This document shows, piece by piece, positions 33,275 through 43,852 of a stretch of DNA of 64,000 nucleotides. Position 1 is the stretch's first letter. Each line of letters starts with the position of its first letter. Both the position numbers and the translations under genes were made by a program. This DNA comes from Hemileia vastatrix (Eukaryota > Basidiomycota > Pucciniomycetes > Pucciniales > Zaghouaniaceae), in contig JASXTE010000002.1 in the NCBI GenBank assembly GCA_030280995.1, positions 11,298,683 to 11,362,682 on the forward strand, in the 5' to 3' direction. A model generated the notes under the pieces. That model had not been told where the DNA came from. It did not search any database and was given only the letters and a program-made list of their open reading frames with translations.

Positions 33275-34735
33275 ATGACAATTCAATCTTTTCGAAATCC
33301 ACTATCCAACATCCTCGAAGCTCAGTCGAAGGACAATTATTGTTTAGGGTTAAAAGACAAAATACTCTCGAAGCAAGGGGCCAAAAGATTTAGTATTGAA
33401 TCAGGTCTATTAGTCTTCGAAGGTAGAGTAGTCATACCCGACAACAATGAGATAAAATTATGGATTTTCAATAGTCGACATGATTCTCCATTAGCTGGTC
33501 ATTTTGGGGTTGATAAAACCTACCAGTTAATAGCGAGGGATTTCTTCTGGCCAGGTATGACCAAGGAAATCAAGGCCTATATAAAAGCTTGTTACGAATG
33601 TAATAGGAATAAGGCTCCCCGTCACCGGAAGCATGGGTTGCTTCAACCACTTCCTATTCCCTCTAAACCTTGGGAATCTTTATCGATGGATTTCATTTCT
33701 CAACTTCCTATTTCTAATGATTTTGATGCTATATTAGTAATAGTAGATAGATTTTCAAAAATGTCTATTTTTATTAAAACCACTACTACTGCTACAGCAG
33801 AAGATTTGTCAAAATTGTTTCTAGAATATGTATTTTCTAAACATGGCTTACCAAATGATATTATTTCAGATAGAGGCTCATTGTTTGTATCCACATTCTG
33901 GACCCAACTGTGTCAACAACTCAATATCACGAGGAATCTCTCCACGGCCTATCACCCTGAAACCGATGGTCAAACAGAAAGAGTTAACCAAATCCTCGAA
34001 CAATATCTTCGAATGTATGTCAGTTACCAACAAGACGATTGGACCACATGGCTACCATTGGCCGAATTTGCTTATAATAACTCGACTCATTCTTTGACAC
34101 GACAATCTCCCTTCAAAACCATTTATGGACGACATCCTCGATTCAACTCAATTCATGTAGGAACTAATCATCCTGCGGAACATTATCTTCGAACTATATC
34201 ACGACTCCAAGAAGAACTTAAAACAAATTTGGAATCAGCGATTCGAAGATACAAGGAACAGGCCGACAAACATCGACAATCTGCTCCTTCCTTTAAACCA
34301 GGCGACAAAGTATGGCTCGATGCACGAAACATCCGTACAACAAGACCATCAAAGAAACTGGCTGAAAAGCGCTTGGGACCATTTGAAATCGACTCTGAAG
34401 TCTCTAAAACTGCATTTCGACTCAAGTTACCTCCTAAATGGCAGGCGATTCACCCTGTTTTCCATGTATCTCTCCTGGAACTGGCTCGAGAAATATACCC
34501 GGGCAAGAACCAACCCCCTCCGGAACCGGTCGAAGTAGAAGATCATCTAGAGTGGGAAGTAAGTCGTATCCTTGATTCAAGAATACGCAAGGGGAAACTT
34601 CAATACCTCGTGGAATGGGAAGGCTTCCTCAATGACTCAGACAAAACATCCTGGGAACCAGCCATCAATGTTTCTAATGCTCCTGAACTCCTAAAATCTT
34701 TTCATTCGAAATATCCTTTAAAACCAAAACCTTAA
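33275..34735 (+). CDS. Element E Pol, integrase and chromodomain
   Basis: Integrase joins the cDNA to the host genome. Zinc finger HDSPLAGHFGVDKTY ... CYECNRNK (residues about 70-115); catalytic Asp-Asp-Glu in SMDFISQLP, ISDRGSLF and HPETDGQTERV (about 142, 198, 235); GPF module (KRLGPFEIDSE) near 365. A C-terminal chromodomain (WEVSRILDSRIRKGKLQYLV ... SWEPA, about 425-475) commonly steers chromoviruses to heterochromatin. It is in the same frame as the preceding segment and separated from it only by one TAA codon and two sense codons. Confidence 0.93.
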   Translation: MTIQSFRNPLSNILEAQSKDNYCLGLKDKILSKQGAKRFSIESGLLVFEGRVVIPDNNEIKLWIFNSRHDSPLAGHFGVDKTYQLIARDFFWPGMTKEIKAYIKACYECNRNKAPRHRKHGLLQPLPIPSKPWESLSMDFISQLPISNDFDAILVIVDRFSKMSIFIKTTTTATAEDLSKLFLEYVFSKHGLPNDIISDRGSLFVSTFWTQLCQQLNITRNLSTAYHPETDGQTERVNQILEQYLRMYVSYQQDDWTTWLPLAEFAYNNSTHSLTRQSPFKTIYGRHPRFNSIHVGTNHPAEHYLRTISRLQEELKTNLESAIRRYKEQADKHRQSAPSFKPGDKVWLDARNIRTTRPSKKLAEKRLGPFEIDSEVSKTAFRLKLPPKWQAIHPVFHVSLLELAREIYPGKNQPPPEPVEVEDHLEWEVSRILDSRIRKGKLQYLVEWEGFLNDSDKTSWEPAINVSNAPELLKSFHSKYPLKPKP

Positions 34736-35684
34736 AATTTCTTTATTTAGAATTTTCTTTTCTTCTTCTTTCTTTCTTTAAAATCTAAAACACCTCTTAA
34801 ATTTCTTAGCCTTGTTTTCTTTTTTCTCTCTTCTTTTTCTTTCTTCTCTTTCTATAAAATTTCCTCCAAAACCAACTAAAAATAAAATCAAAATTAAATA
34901 CAATAAAATAAAATAAAATAAAATCAAAATTAAAATTAAATAAAATAAAATAAAATTAAATTAAATTAAATAAAATAAAATAAAATAAAATAGAATAAAC
35001 ATAAATAATAAAATAAAATAAAAAACTCATAAATCTCTCTAAATATTTTCTTCTTTTCTTTTTCAATTCTTTAAATACATTCTTTTCTTAAATTTAAAAT
35101 TCTCTTCAAAAATTTCTCTTTCAAAAAATTTATTCTCTCTTTTTAAAGACTTTCTTTCCTTCGAATCATCAAATCCTGTATGGCACAACCATTTCCTCGA
35201 ACTTAACTTCAACCCCTGAATCTCCCTATAATAATTCTTCCAAACAAATAAATCTTCTTTTCAAACTCTCTTAAATTCTACACTTTGTTTTTTTCTTTTC
35301 TTTCTCCTTTTTTTCAAACTAAAATTTCTTAAAAAAAAAAAAAAAATTTTTTTTAAAATCCTCAATTTAACAAACTCATCTCAATCACAAAACCGTTTCT
35401 TTTTCTCTCTCTTTTCTTACATAAAAATTTTCCTTTTAAAAACACTAAAACTTCCTTCAATTAAAACAACCTTTTTTCTTTCTTTAAAATTCTTCTTTCA
35501 AATTCTAAAATTTTTTTAAAAAAAAACTTCTTTTTTCTTTTCTTTTTCTCTCTCTCAAATCTTGTAAAAATTAACAACATTCACCTACGATAAAAAAAAT
35601 AATACTAATAATAAAATAAAATAAAAATAAAAATAAAACTAAAATACAATTTTTTTTTCTACTTCTTTCCATCTCCTTTTCATT
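34736..35684. other. Noncoding spacer between convergent pol and antisense gene of E
   Basis: T-rich and C/T-rich on the plus strand, with AAATA repeats near 34890-35020. It contains no supported gene. It is the shared 3' zone where the sense pol and the antisense gene meet tail to tail. Confidence 0.7.
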
Positions 35685-36604
35685 TCAAATTTTTTCTTTT
35701 AATTTTTCTCGAACCAATTTTTTCATTTTCTCCAAAACTACCCTTATCTCCTTCCTGCATTTATCAAATACCTCCTCCTCTCCTACCGGAACCACCTCTC
35801 CAATCTCCAAGAGCTCCTCCGCCACGTTGAAGGAAGCAGCGTCAATAATAGCGTTGACCTCCCCACATAGTTCTTCCGCGAACCTTACTTGTCAACCTTG
35901 ACAAGGTTTCTTCGACCACACCTGGTCCAGAGTGTCTTTGGGCTCTTCAACTACTTCCGTGGCTGGAGGGTTTGCCTCAGTTGGTATAACCAGCGCAGGC
36001 TCTGCAATCGGCTCTTCCAGGTTATTCGATGTCTAAAACAAGACTCATCAGTAACTTCATCCTTGAAATAAAATAATTAAAACTTACCTCGAAGATGGGA
36101 TCAGGCTCCAGAAATAACCTGGGCACCACTTCGACTTCTACCTCTCTCTCTTCCTCATCGTCCTCAATGACCACCCGACGTTTCTTGGGTGCCCGCCCTG
36201 GAACAGGGACTTCATCTTCATCCTCCTCCACCAATTCATCAACCTCTTCCTCGACACCTCGCTTCGAACTCGTGGCCTGGGTTACCCAGGTTGAGATCTC
36301 GTTGTTCATCTTTGATCGAGACATCCCAAATGTCTTCGACCACCTCTTTGGTCTTCGGAACTACCCAAAATTTTGTTTTTGTAAATTGTTTTTCGATTTC
36401 CGCGTTCTTCGTCAACGCATCACACGCCACTCGCCGCCAATGGCAAAACTCGCATTTCTGGCGAGGGCCTCGAGTCGCCGTACTTTCGACACAGAAATAT
36501 TCCATGCTTTCACAAGCCGTGCAAGTCTGTGAAAACTGTCGTGTGATTATTCCCCCATCCACTTTAGGGTGTGGAGGCGTGGGTGTGGGAGTAGGGCAGT
36601 TCAT
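35685..36604 (-). CDS. Antisense spliced Zn2Cys6 gene of element E
   Basis: ATG 36604 (MNCPTPTPTPPHP) leads into CTACESMEYFC ... CEFCHWRRVAC, with spacing C-x2-C-x6-C-x12-C-x2-C-x6-C. That is exactly the Zn2Cys6 binuclear-cluster rule of fungal DNA-binding proteins. Proposed exons are 36365-36604, 36088-36309 and 35685-36032, separated by two 55-nt introns. Exon 2 is acidic, with an APKKRRVV nuclear-signal-like stretch. Exon 3 is Pro/Glu-rich and ends in a lysine-rich helix (CRKEIRVVLEKMKKLV). One TGA (after KKPCQG) interrupts exon 3; the same frame then continues open to TGA 35685. Splicing of the second intron is strongly supported, the first weakly. Its role is unknown; DNA binding or regulation of the element is an inference. 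Confidence 0.65.
36033..36087 (-). other. Predicted intron 2 of E antisense gene (55 nt)
   Basis: The minus strand shows donor GTAAGT after ...PDPIFE, branch TTACTGATG and acceptor TTGTTTTAG. Removal continues the frame as TSNNLEEPIAEPALVIP. All three signals match fungal consensus. Confidence 0.75.
36310..36364 (-). other. Predicted intron 1 of E antisense gene (55 nt)
   Basis: Donor GTAGTT and acceptor ATCAAAG. Removal joins the cysteine-cluster frame (...TKTKFW) to the acidic frame (MNNEISTWVTQ). The signals are weaker than for intron 2, so other joints or a frameshift are possible. Confidence 0.4.
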
Positions 36605-36695
36605 TATAAAATAAATAATTGAGAGATGAGGAAAAAAGTATTAGACAAGGGAAATTAGTGTGGGAAGATGGTTCAAGCTCAACGGAGTTCGCGTT

Positions 36696-36703
36696 TTTTT
36701 ATA
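36696..36703 (-). promoter_or_regulatory. TATA box for E antisense gene
   Basis: TATAAAAA on the minus strand, 92 bp upstream of ATG 36604 and inside the element just before the 3' LTR. It suggests the gene has its own promoter, independent of the LTR. Confidence 0.5.
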
Positions 36704-36713
36704 CCCGGGCACC

Positions 36714-37489
36714 TGTCACGCGCCACGTGACACTCGAAGCGAAATTAACTCAATAAATCAATAATATCGAGTCCTAAATCTATACTCGAAGCGCAGAAAG
36801 CAATTCTCCATAGCAACTGCGATTTTCCTTTGTGTACTTACTATTTAACTGCGCTAGCCTAAACTCTAAATCTAAATTTGTCAATCTCCCAATAGGGTAC
36901 CTTAGTCCTTTTCAATAAGCGACGCACAGCGCTAGGATCAACGAAATAGTATAGTAGTAGTTTTTTTTCATTAAAGTTTTGTTAATTAATTAAAAGGGGT
37001 AAATTGAGCATGGACGGATATTTAGTGGAGAGGGTCTAAGTGTATGTTAGTAATGGTCAATGGAATGGGAATGCTGCAATGGAAGGGAGGTCAATGCGAG
37101 GAGGAACAAAGGATATAAAAGGAGTTGGGTATTTGGTTCGATATTCCTTAGAATTAAATTATAATATCGTATTTAGATTAATAGTGGTAAATCCTTAAAA
37201 GTTAAATCATTGTTATTGTATCTTTCTTTTACCTTCTCAATATTCATTTCTAAATCCTAAATCTTTGATTATTGAGTTTCCAACCCTTCGTGAGATTTTA
37301 AAGAATTATTATTACCTTGGAACTAGTTTATAATTCTTCTTGATCGAACCTCGAACCTATAGCTATTACTTCGAGTGACCTTCAAATCATTTCCTCGAAT
37401 CATTCCTCTGTGCTTCGAAGAAGTTTCTAAAATCCCTCATCTCACTTACAGGAACATCCTCGACCTTGTGCGTAGGTCGTCCGGTGACA
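36714..37489 (+). repeat. 3' LTR of element E
   Basis: 776 bp, TGTCACGCGCC ... GTCCGGTGACA. Partner of 29057-29829. Confidence 0.95.
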
Positions 37490-38269
37490 TTTATATCCTA
37501 ACAAACCCCATAAAAATTAAAAGAAAAAAATATAAAGATACTATCTAACACAACCTTGGCCACAAAATCAATGAAAGAAAGAAAAAAAGTCCAGCTTCAT
37601 AGACGGTCCAGTCCAAGGAAATGATCACTTGGTGGGCTCCCTCCAATAAGTAAAAATGATGGGAGACCACCAGTGATCCACTATCAATCCAAATAGACCA
37701 AAGACAAAGAAGCCAGATCCAAGCCAGTTTAAAGTCATAGTGGACTTGAAACCTGAATAACAAAAACCAGAACTAGGATTGAACTAAGACAAACAAAATA
37801 CTTGAAACCGACATTATGGGGTAACTGTTCTACAGAGCAGCCAGCTCATCAGTTACCCTCACACTTGCCAAAATAAAATCTATAAGCGCCCCCTGGGTAC
37901 CTTCTAATAAAAAACAAAAACAAAAACACAACATCCAGCACAAAAAAACCAAAACCAATAAGTGTGAAGAGTCCAGCACTTGAAGACTGAAAGAATTTCC
38001 AGTTTAAAGTCATAGAGGACTAAAACCTGTGAAGAGAAGCTAATACTAGGATTCAATCAAATTAAGAGAAGGGGTTGGAAACAGAAAATCTTGGGTAATT
38101 GTTCTACAGAGCATCCAGCTCATCAGTTACCCCCACACTTGCCAAGATCAAATCTAGAAGCCCCACCCATGGGTACCTTCCAACAAACAAGTTTCCAACA
38201 AAACAGATGCGCAGAATCACCAAAATTTAAAATTTAAAGAATGGTCCATAGTTTATCCTCATTGCGGAG
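37490..38269. repeat. D 3' noncoding region with 277-bp tandem units
   Basis: Two units starting CAGTTTAAAGTCATAG at about 37725 and 38003 share the hairpin GGTAACTG...CAGTTACC, TCATCAGTTACCC..CACACTTGCCAA and GGGTACCTTC. A third, more diverged unit is at about 24833-24930. No coding frame is supported. Confidence 0.7.
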
Positions 38270-39800
38270 TCAATCTTCTTCACTTCTAGTGCCTCTTGGG
38301 TAAAATATCTTCACCTGATCAGCAGCCACTATCTTATTTAAGACTGCACCATCCAACTCCTCCAAAAGATAAGAACCTCCAGACACCTGAGATCTGAATC
38401 TGTAAAGCCCATTCCATCTGTCAGAAAACATTTTTCCCCACTGACTCTTCAAACTTCCATTATACACCAAAACCAAACAACCAGGTTTCAAGTGATTCCT
38501 GAGTCTATGAGCCAACTTCTTGTCCCAGTATCTGACTGACTGATTTCTTATTTTCATCATTCTAGAGTATGCCTTCTCTTAACATTCCTCTCTACATTTC
38601 AACTGTTGCATCCTGGCACAGAGAAAATCTTCTGTTGAGCACACATCATCCCAATCAATTCCAAGATAAGAGACGGCTTCAAAATCCACTGGTAGAACAG
38701 CTTTCTGCCCAAACATTAACTCATAAGGGGAATAGCTAGTTGTCCACTTCACAGTGATCTTATCAGCAAATGAAACCAAGGGTAAATAGTGCCTCAACTT
38801 TTAAGCACTATCTCCACACATCTTTACTATAGCATTCTTGATAACTTGATGGCCTCTTTCAACCATGCCTTCATCTTCAGGATAATATGATGTAGCAACT
38901 CTGACTTTAGAACCAATTATTTCCACAGCTTCTTTGAATTCAGCTCAAAACTCTGGCCCACCATCAACAGTCACCAACTTCATCAACCCATATCTAAACA
39001 CCCATTCCTTCTTCAAAAATTCTGCCACATTTTTGGAAGTCAAATTAACCAGAGGCACTTCCTCAACCCAACCAGACAAATCATCCCTGGAAACAATCAA
39101 GTATTTATACCAGCCCTACTTGATATGGAAAGCATCCAGACTGAATCTTCCAAAAACAGTTGATTCACCATTAGCATGGCCAACCTCATTAGGTTTCAAG
39201 TGACTTCTCCTTTGACATTCTTCACAAGATTGAACCCAACCATGAACAGCCAACTTAATACCTGGCCACCAAAATCTGTCTGCTAATCTTCTATAAGTCT
39301 CCCCAAAGCCTCTATGACCAAGGTCTTCATGCAAAGACTTCAACACCAACTCTTGACCCTTCTTCTGAGTCACCACTACTTGAGGATTTGGATGTATCCT
39401 CCTCATCAAACTTCTTCTTGACACATAGAAACCAGGACTCTTCTTCTTGAGTGCCACCCAAGTATCATTATACAAAATATCTGGACTCTCCAAGGCTAAC
39501 AGATATTCAAACATAGTAAAATAAAGCCCAGATTGACCCCAGGTCTCATCTTCAAAGTCCAACAACACAATATCCAAGGTTACAACCCTGTCATCAAAAC
39601 AAACAGTGTGAACATGAGCCACTTGACCAGCCCAACAAGGACACCAGTCCCTAAAATTTGGTACATCCTTTTCCTTCCACTGAATCCTAAGAGAATCCAG
39701 TTTACTAACAAAAACACCATTTTCTAAATTTGAGCCATCCCAAACAACAGCCCCATCTTCATCAACAAAGACATCCTGATCACCAGGATCAATATCAGAT
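38270..39800 (-). pseudogene. Family-D integrase, in several frames
   Basis: Reading right to left on the minus strand: an N-terminal region (AHVHTVCFDDRVVTLD), then the integrase zinc finger HEDLGHRGFGETY ... CEECQRRSH in 39116-39622. The catalytic core follows as SLDAFHIK, a middle part with VTVDGG, and EGMVERGHQ (about 38800-39110, stops present). Then SYSPYELMFGQ (38579-38797), and a final 38270-38560 part with KMFSDRWNGLYRF, a GPF-like module, ending DQVKIFYPRGTR. It aligns with the C integrase (56700-57727). No chromodomain is present. Internal stops make this copy inactive. Confidence 0.8.
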
Positions 39801-39808
39801 CCAGCCAG

Positions 39809-40022
39809 TTTAACCTCTTGGGGGAGGGGAGAAAAATCTTCCAGTTTAGCCTCATGGGGGGAGAAAGAACAATCTTCCAGTTTAGCCTCATGGGGAAGGA
39901 GAGAAAAATCCTCCAGTTTAGCCTCATGGGGGAGGAGAGAACAATATTCCTGTTTAGCCTCATGGGGGAGGAGAAAAAACCTTCCAGTTTAGCCTCATGG
40001 GGGAGGAAAAAAAACCTTGCTG
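39809..40022 (-). repeat. Six in-frame 36-bp (12-aa) repeats upstream of D integrase
   Basis: Units such as TTTAGCCTCATGGGGGAGGA on the plus strand translate on the minus strand to LED-x-S-x-x-P-HEAK. Five units are 36 bp and one is 35 bp, so codon phase was largely kept. Confidence 0.85.
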
Positions 40023-40410
40023 ATCTTCACAAAAACAATTCTTATCTTCTTTCTTCATTATGTTCAGATTTTTTTTAATTATCTTGAGTTATATTGAAAT
40101 TTTTATTTTATTTTCTTGAGTTTTCTTCTGACCTACAAAAATCACCAGACCAAAGGTTGAGAAAAATGGATCCTAAAGAGCCAGCAACACACAGCAAAAG
40201 ACCAATTAAGCAGTTTATCCTAATTTAAGAGGAATTAGATTCTTGAAATACCCAGGTTAAACCAATAATTTTTCCCCTAGGGCTACAAAAAGCTAAGCCC
40301 CTCTTTCAATTCTGATATCTCATAATCAGACCTCCAAACAAAATCCCCATCCTTCTCCATACACTGAATTTACCATCAATTTCATTCCCAGTGTCCATCC
40401 ACCCTATATT
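40023..40410 (-). other. D interior without clear gene, where protease-RT-RNase H would be expected
   Basis: Only about 390 bp separate the Gag-like acidic region from the 12-aa repeats. No protease, RT or RNase H motif is visible on either strand. D therefore seems to be a gag-plus-integrase derivative that lacks the copying enzymes. Confidence 0.6.
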
Positions 40411-40796
40411 CTATGAAACAGAGCAATCTAAAGCATCAATAATTTTATCCTCCTTTCTAAAAAAACCTTCATCAGTTGAGGTAAGAAGCTGAGATTTTAC
40501 TGTCTCTAACTCCAAATCATCAAGCACAAAATTATTCTGAAATTTAAAAAAATCCTCCAAAACAGGACCCAGAACACTAAAAGAATCATCTTCCCCCAAG
40601 CAACCATCTTCTGATCTTGGGGGAACCAGCTTGGAATTATATTCCTCCAACAAACGTAAATCCAGAACATAATCATTCTGAAGATCCAAAATTTCTATAG
40701 AGAGATTGTCACCACTTCTACCATCCTCTGAACTTGAAAGAAGAAACTGAGAGTCTTTTTCATGAGGCTTGTCAGCTGGCAGATTCCACTGGACTA
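40411..40796 (-). pseudogene. Family-D Gag, acidic C-terminal part, second internal unit
   Basis: The minus strand reads PADKPHEKDSQFLL then LDLRLLEEYNSKLVPPRSED and a Leu/Glu-rich stretch, ending at a stop at 40411. It is a diverged duplicate of the unit at 42574-42849 (LDLLLLEEDYFLGAPLGSED). It is separated from the rest of Gag by insertion F. Confidence 0.6.
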
Positions 40797-40801
40797 CCCA
40801 C

Positions 40802-42612
40802 TGACAATATTATAAATCATTATCAAAAATAACTTGACAAATAAAATAACAGAAAAATCTTGATATAGTATTTATAATAATAAAAAATTATTATTATATA
40901 AAATAAAATAAAAAAATAGTAGAATTATTTCTAGAAAGAGATAGAGTGTGGGAAGAATCTGCTATGTCCAGTTAAAACTCAATACAAGAAAATAGTTAAA
41001 ATAATTATCCACAAATATCCTTGGGCAACTTAACCCCATAGAGCGCCAAACCACTCTGGATATCAATCTCTAGTCAACAACAGGGCACCCCAGGATTATG
41101 GAAAATCTTACTTGGACCCCTTAGATCTCATTCCTGGACCACCAATGGACCCCTCATGGCGCTTTTACAGGACTTTGTTGGATACATTTAATTATTTATC
41201 TTATAATTAGTAAAATAACTTTTTTTCTCAGTTTTATCCATTCCTTTGATCTTATATTCATTTTACCTTTTATTCCTTTTACTTTATTTCCTTTTATTTC
41301 TTTCCCTTTCAAACTATATCTATAAAAAAAGCTGTGATCCCTTATCAGTCACATTAAAATAAAAATATAGCTTAAAAATATTTAATACCTCATTATTACT
41401 ATGTTTTTTGTGGCGCTTCTGAGCCCTTTTTACAAAAATAACTGTCTAGAAAAATCTATATACATCTCTTTTTCTTATCAGTCATTTATCTGAGGCTATT
41501 TTCACTTTATCTTATCTTAAATCTTGGTTTCTCAACATTTATTACTGTTTCACTTCCATTTATCTCATTTTCTCTCCTTTTTAGCTCAGTGTGTGTCTCA
41601 GGCTTGAGAAAAGTTGTAAGCACATGGTGTGCGAGGCCAAAAGGGCTCTTGACTCGACTCATACTTAGTAAGACTGAGGAATATGCAGTTTCCACAGCCT
41701 GAGGAACTGTTGGTACACCGCATAAAGGGGGGGGTCTGAAAGCCAGATAGTAGAGTCAAGGGCTTGGAGGCCTCTAATGCGCTGTGGGGCAGGTAAAGGT
41801 GAAATTTTACTATATATATAGCTTGTTTCTGTCAAGTAAAAAGTCATCTTTTTAACCTCATATAAATAATTGCTAAGTTGCCACTTGCCAAAATAACTGC
41901 AGTAGAAAATAACCTTACCACTTGGATATAAAGTAAGTCTTATTGTTTGAACTTTTATTTGTCATTTTTGCCTCTTAATAAATAATTATTATAGTGTTAT
42001 TGGGTCGAGTTTTCACTCTCTATAAGTGTTAAATTGTGGTGTTAATATATTTTTTAGTATTACAGTTTGTTATCATCATTAAGAAACATTACAACATCAT
42101 AATCATTTATAACTTCTGTTATAGCTATCAGGTTGATTCCTTATCTGTCTCTTAACTCTCTTTTTTTATTAAAATTGCTAGTTATTAGTTACATTGTGAT
42201 AGTCCAGTAGTTATACTTAAGAGTCAGATTATTTGCGTAGTGTTTCTCTGTTGTGTGGTGCATATAAATTTGTACACCTCAGCGAACCCCCCACTGATCC
42301 AAGGCTCATCACCCTGTTTCAGTGAGAAGAGCAGTTGGTATTCATCTCTCACTGTTCTTTGTAGTCTGCACTACTCTCAATAGCCTTGACTGAAACCCCC
42401 TTAACAGCTATATCTCACAGAGCTGTGTGGGGAAATTGATACTACAGAGACTGTAGTATTAATTCTTATCATTTCTCAGACTCTCACCAGTTAAAGTGCG
42501 TGTGAAGGCTGTATACTACAGAGACTAGTAGACATAGTCACATCTATATATATATATATATATTCATTCCAATCTAATTGCACACTATTTTTGTTGTGTG
42601 AACTAGTAAGTC
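40802..42612. mobile_element. Insertion F (1.81 kb), class uncertain
   Basis: It interrupts the D Gag and is flanked by a 5-bp direct repeat cccac (40797-40801 and 42613-42617). The left end is TGACAATATT and the right end ACTAGTAAGTC. No long frame and no recognisable protein were found. A 5-bp duplication suits an LTR-type solo element, and the left end TGACA fits, but the right end lacks the matching CA. It is AT-rich, with a (TA)n run at 42545-42562. Confidence 0.5.
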
Positions 42613-42617
42613 CCCAC

Positions 42618-43640
42618 AGAGACTTGTGAGGAGCTGACAAGGCTTCAAATCATTAAGCTCAGAATTACTCTCAGAATCCAAAAGATCCTCCAGAATAGAG
42701 TCTATAAAGTCAACATTAACATCCTCCTCCAAGCATTCATCTTCTGAACCTAAAGGAGCACCCAGAAAATAATCTTCCTCTAAGAGCAATAGATCCAAAA
42801 CAGACTCTTGTTGACCATCAACAGATCTTAAAAAAACATCTTCATCCAAAAATCTATTATCTTAACATGAAGAAACCATATCATCATGAACATCCAATTT
42901 TTCCCTCCCACAGAGCTCCTCCACCTTTGAAAAGATACAACCATCATCTCCCAAAGTAGGTGATTCCAAAATTTCCAATGTAGCTAAATTTTCTTCCACT
43001 TCTTCCTGAACTTTTCCATCCATTAAATTTTCATTTTCAGGTTCCACCTCTTTAGAAACAAGGTTTTCAAGATTCCCCAAAATAGCTTTCATCAAAACAC
43101 CTATAGCAGGAGTCCTACTTTCTTCATTTAGAAGTGTCTTCATCAGCCCAGCCTTTAAAAGAAATCCCTGAACCTACTTTTTTACCTCCAGACCCATGGC
43201 ACTCCAAAATAAACTCTTGGCCTCCATTTCATGAGAGGACAGGCCATTATACTCCAGATAATCCATAACCTCTTCGAATTCATCCATCAATTTACCATAC
43301 TGAACCAGAGAAGTTACAACACCATCCATTTCCCATTTCCTAGCAATGCCATAAAGATCATCCATTGAAAACACAGTGGGCCACCTCCTGATCATTTCCA
43401 TATTTAACTTTCCTCAATCCTGAATCCTATATCCCTCCATCCTAAGAACTTCCTTCACCAAATCTCTTTCATCAATGATAAAGATTGCCTGCTTCACCCT
43501 ATTCAAATCAGAAGCCCCAACCACATCAGCAGCAGCTTCAAAGATCTCCAAAAATAACCTTGCTTCCTCTCCAAAGCAAATTTGCCATTTCCATGACTTG
43601 ATCCTGACCATCCTAACTATATCCAATTACACCTCCCCAA
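42618..43640 (-). pseudogene. Family-D Gag, N-terminal and middle parts
   Basis: The minus strand starts near 43626 (MDIVRMVRIKSWKWQICFG). It runs through a capsid-like piece, FLEIFEAAADVVGASDLNRV, and continues as RRWPTVFSMDDLYGIARKWE (43174-43401). A Glu-rich segment follows (42862-43143), then the acidic repeat unit LDLLLLEEDYFLGAPLGSED (42574-42849). Single stops separate the pieces. The capsid part matches C Gag at 21940-22010. No zinc knuckle was found. Confidence 0.65.
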
Positions 43641-43852
43641 ATTTCCACCACAGATAGCACAAGTCCCCCTAATAGCCTTCAGAGACCTAGGAGGTACCAA
43701 ATACAACTAGAGAGAAGACCCCCTAGACCAACCAGAGAGAGATACAGCACCAAATTTCCAAAATCCACAAAGAGTCCACAAAAGAAGAGAGTCCAACAGT
43801 AACAGAGATTCCAAAAGCTAGCAAATCCTCACCCCACATTGGGCGCCAGAAA
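43641..43852 (-). other. Family-D leader with primer-binding site
   Basis: Three bases inside the 5' LTR the minus strand reads TGGCGCCCAATGTGGGG, a typical tRNA-complementary primer site; its first eight bases equal those used by retroviruses primed by tRNA-Lys. The tRNA identity in this fungus is unknown. Confidence 0.65.

Larger units (their letters stand above)
29057..37489 (+). mobile_element. Element E, full-length Ty3/gypsy chromovirus with an antisense gene
   Basis: Flanked by a 5-bp duplication tttat (29052-29056 and 37490-37494). LTRs of about 775 bp start TGTCACGCG and end CCGGTGACA. They differ at roughly 15 positions, so the insertion is fairly young. The plus strand carries gag and pol; the minus strand between pol and the 3' LTR carries a spliced Zn2Cys6 gene. 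Compared with A and C, the reading frames are nearly intact. Confidence 0.95.

Noticed and set aside
36095..36532. Plus-strand Ser-rich frames in the E 3' region
   Set aside because: They are reverse-frame shadows of the acidic and cysteine-cluster antisense gene. Poly-Ser there mirrors the Glu/Asp codons.
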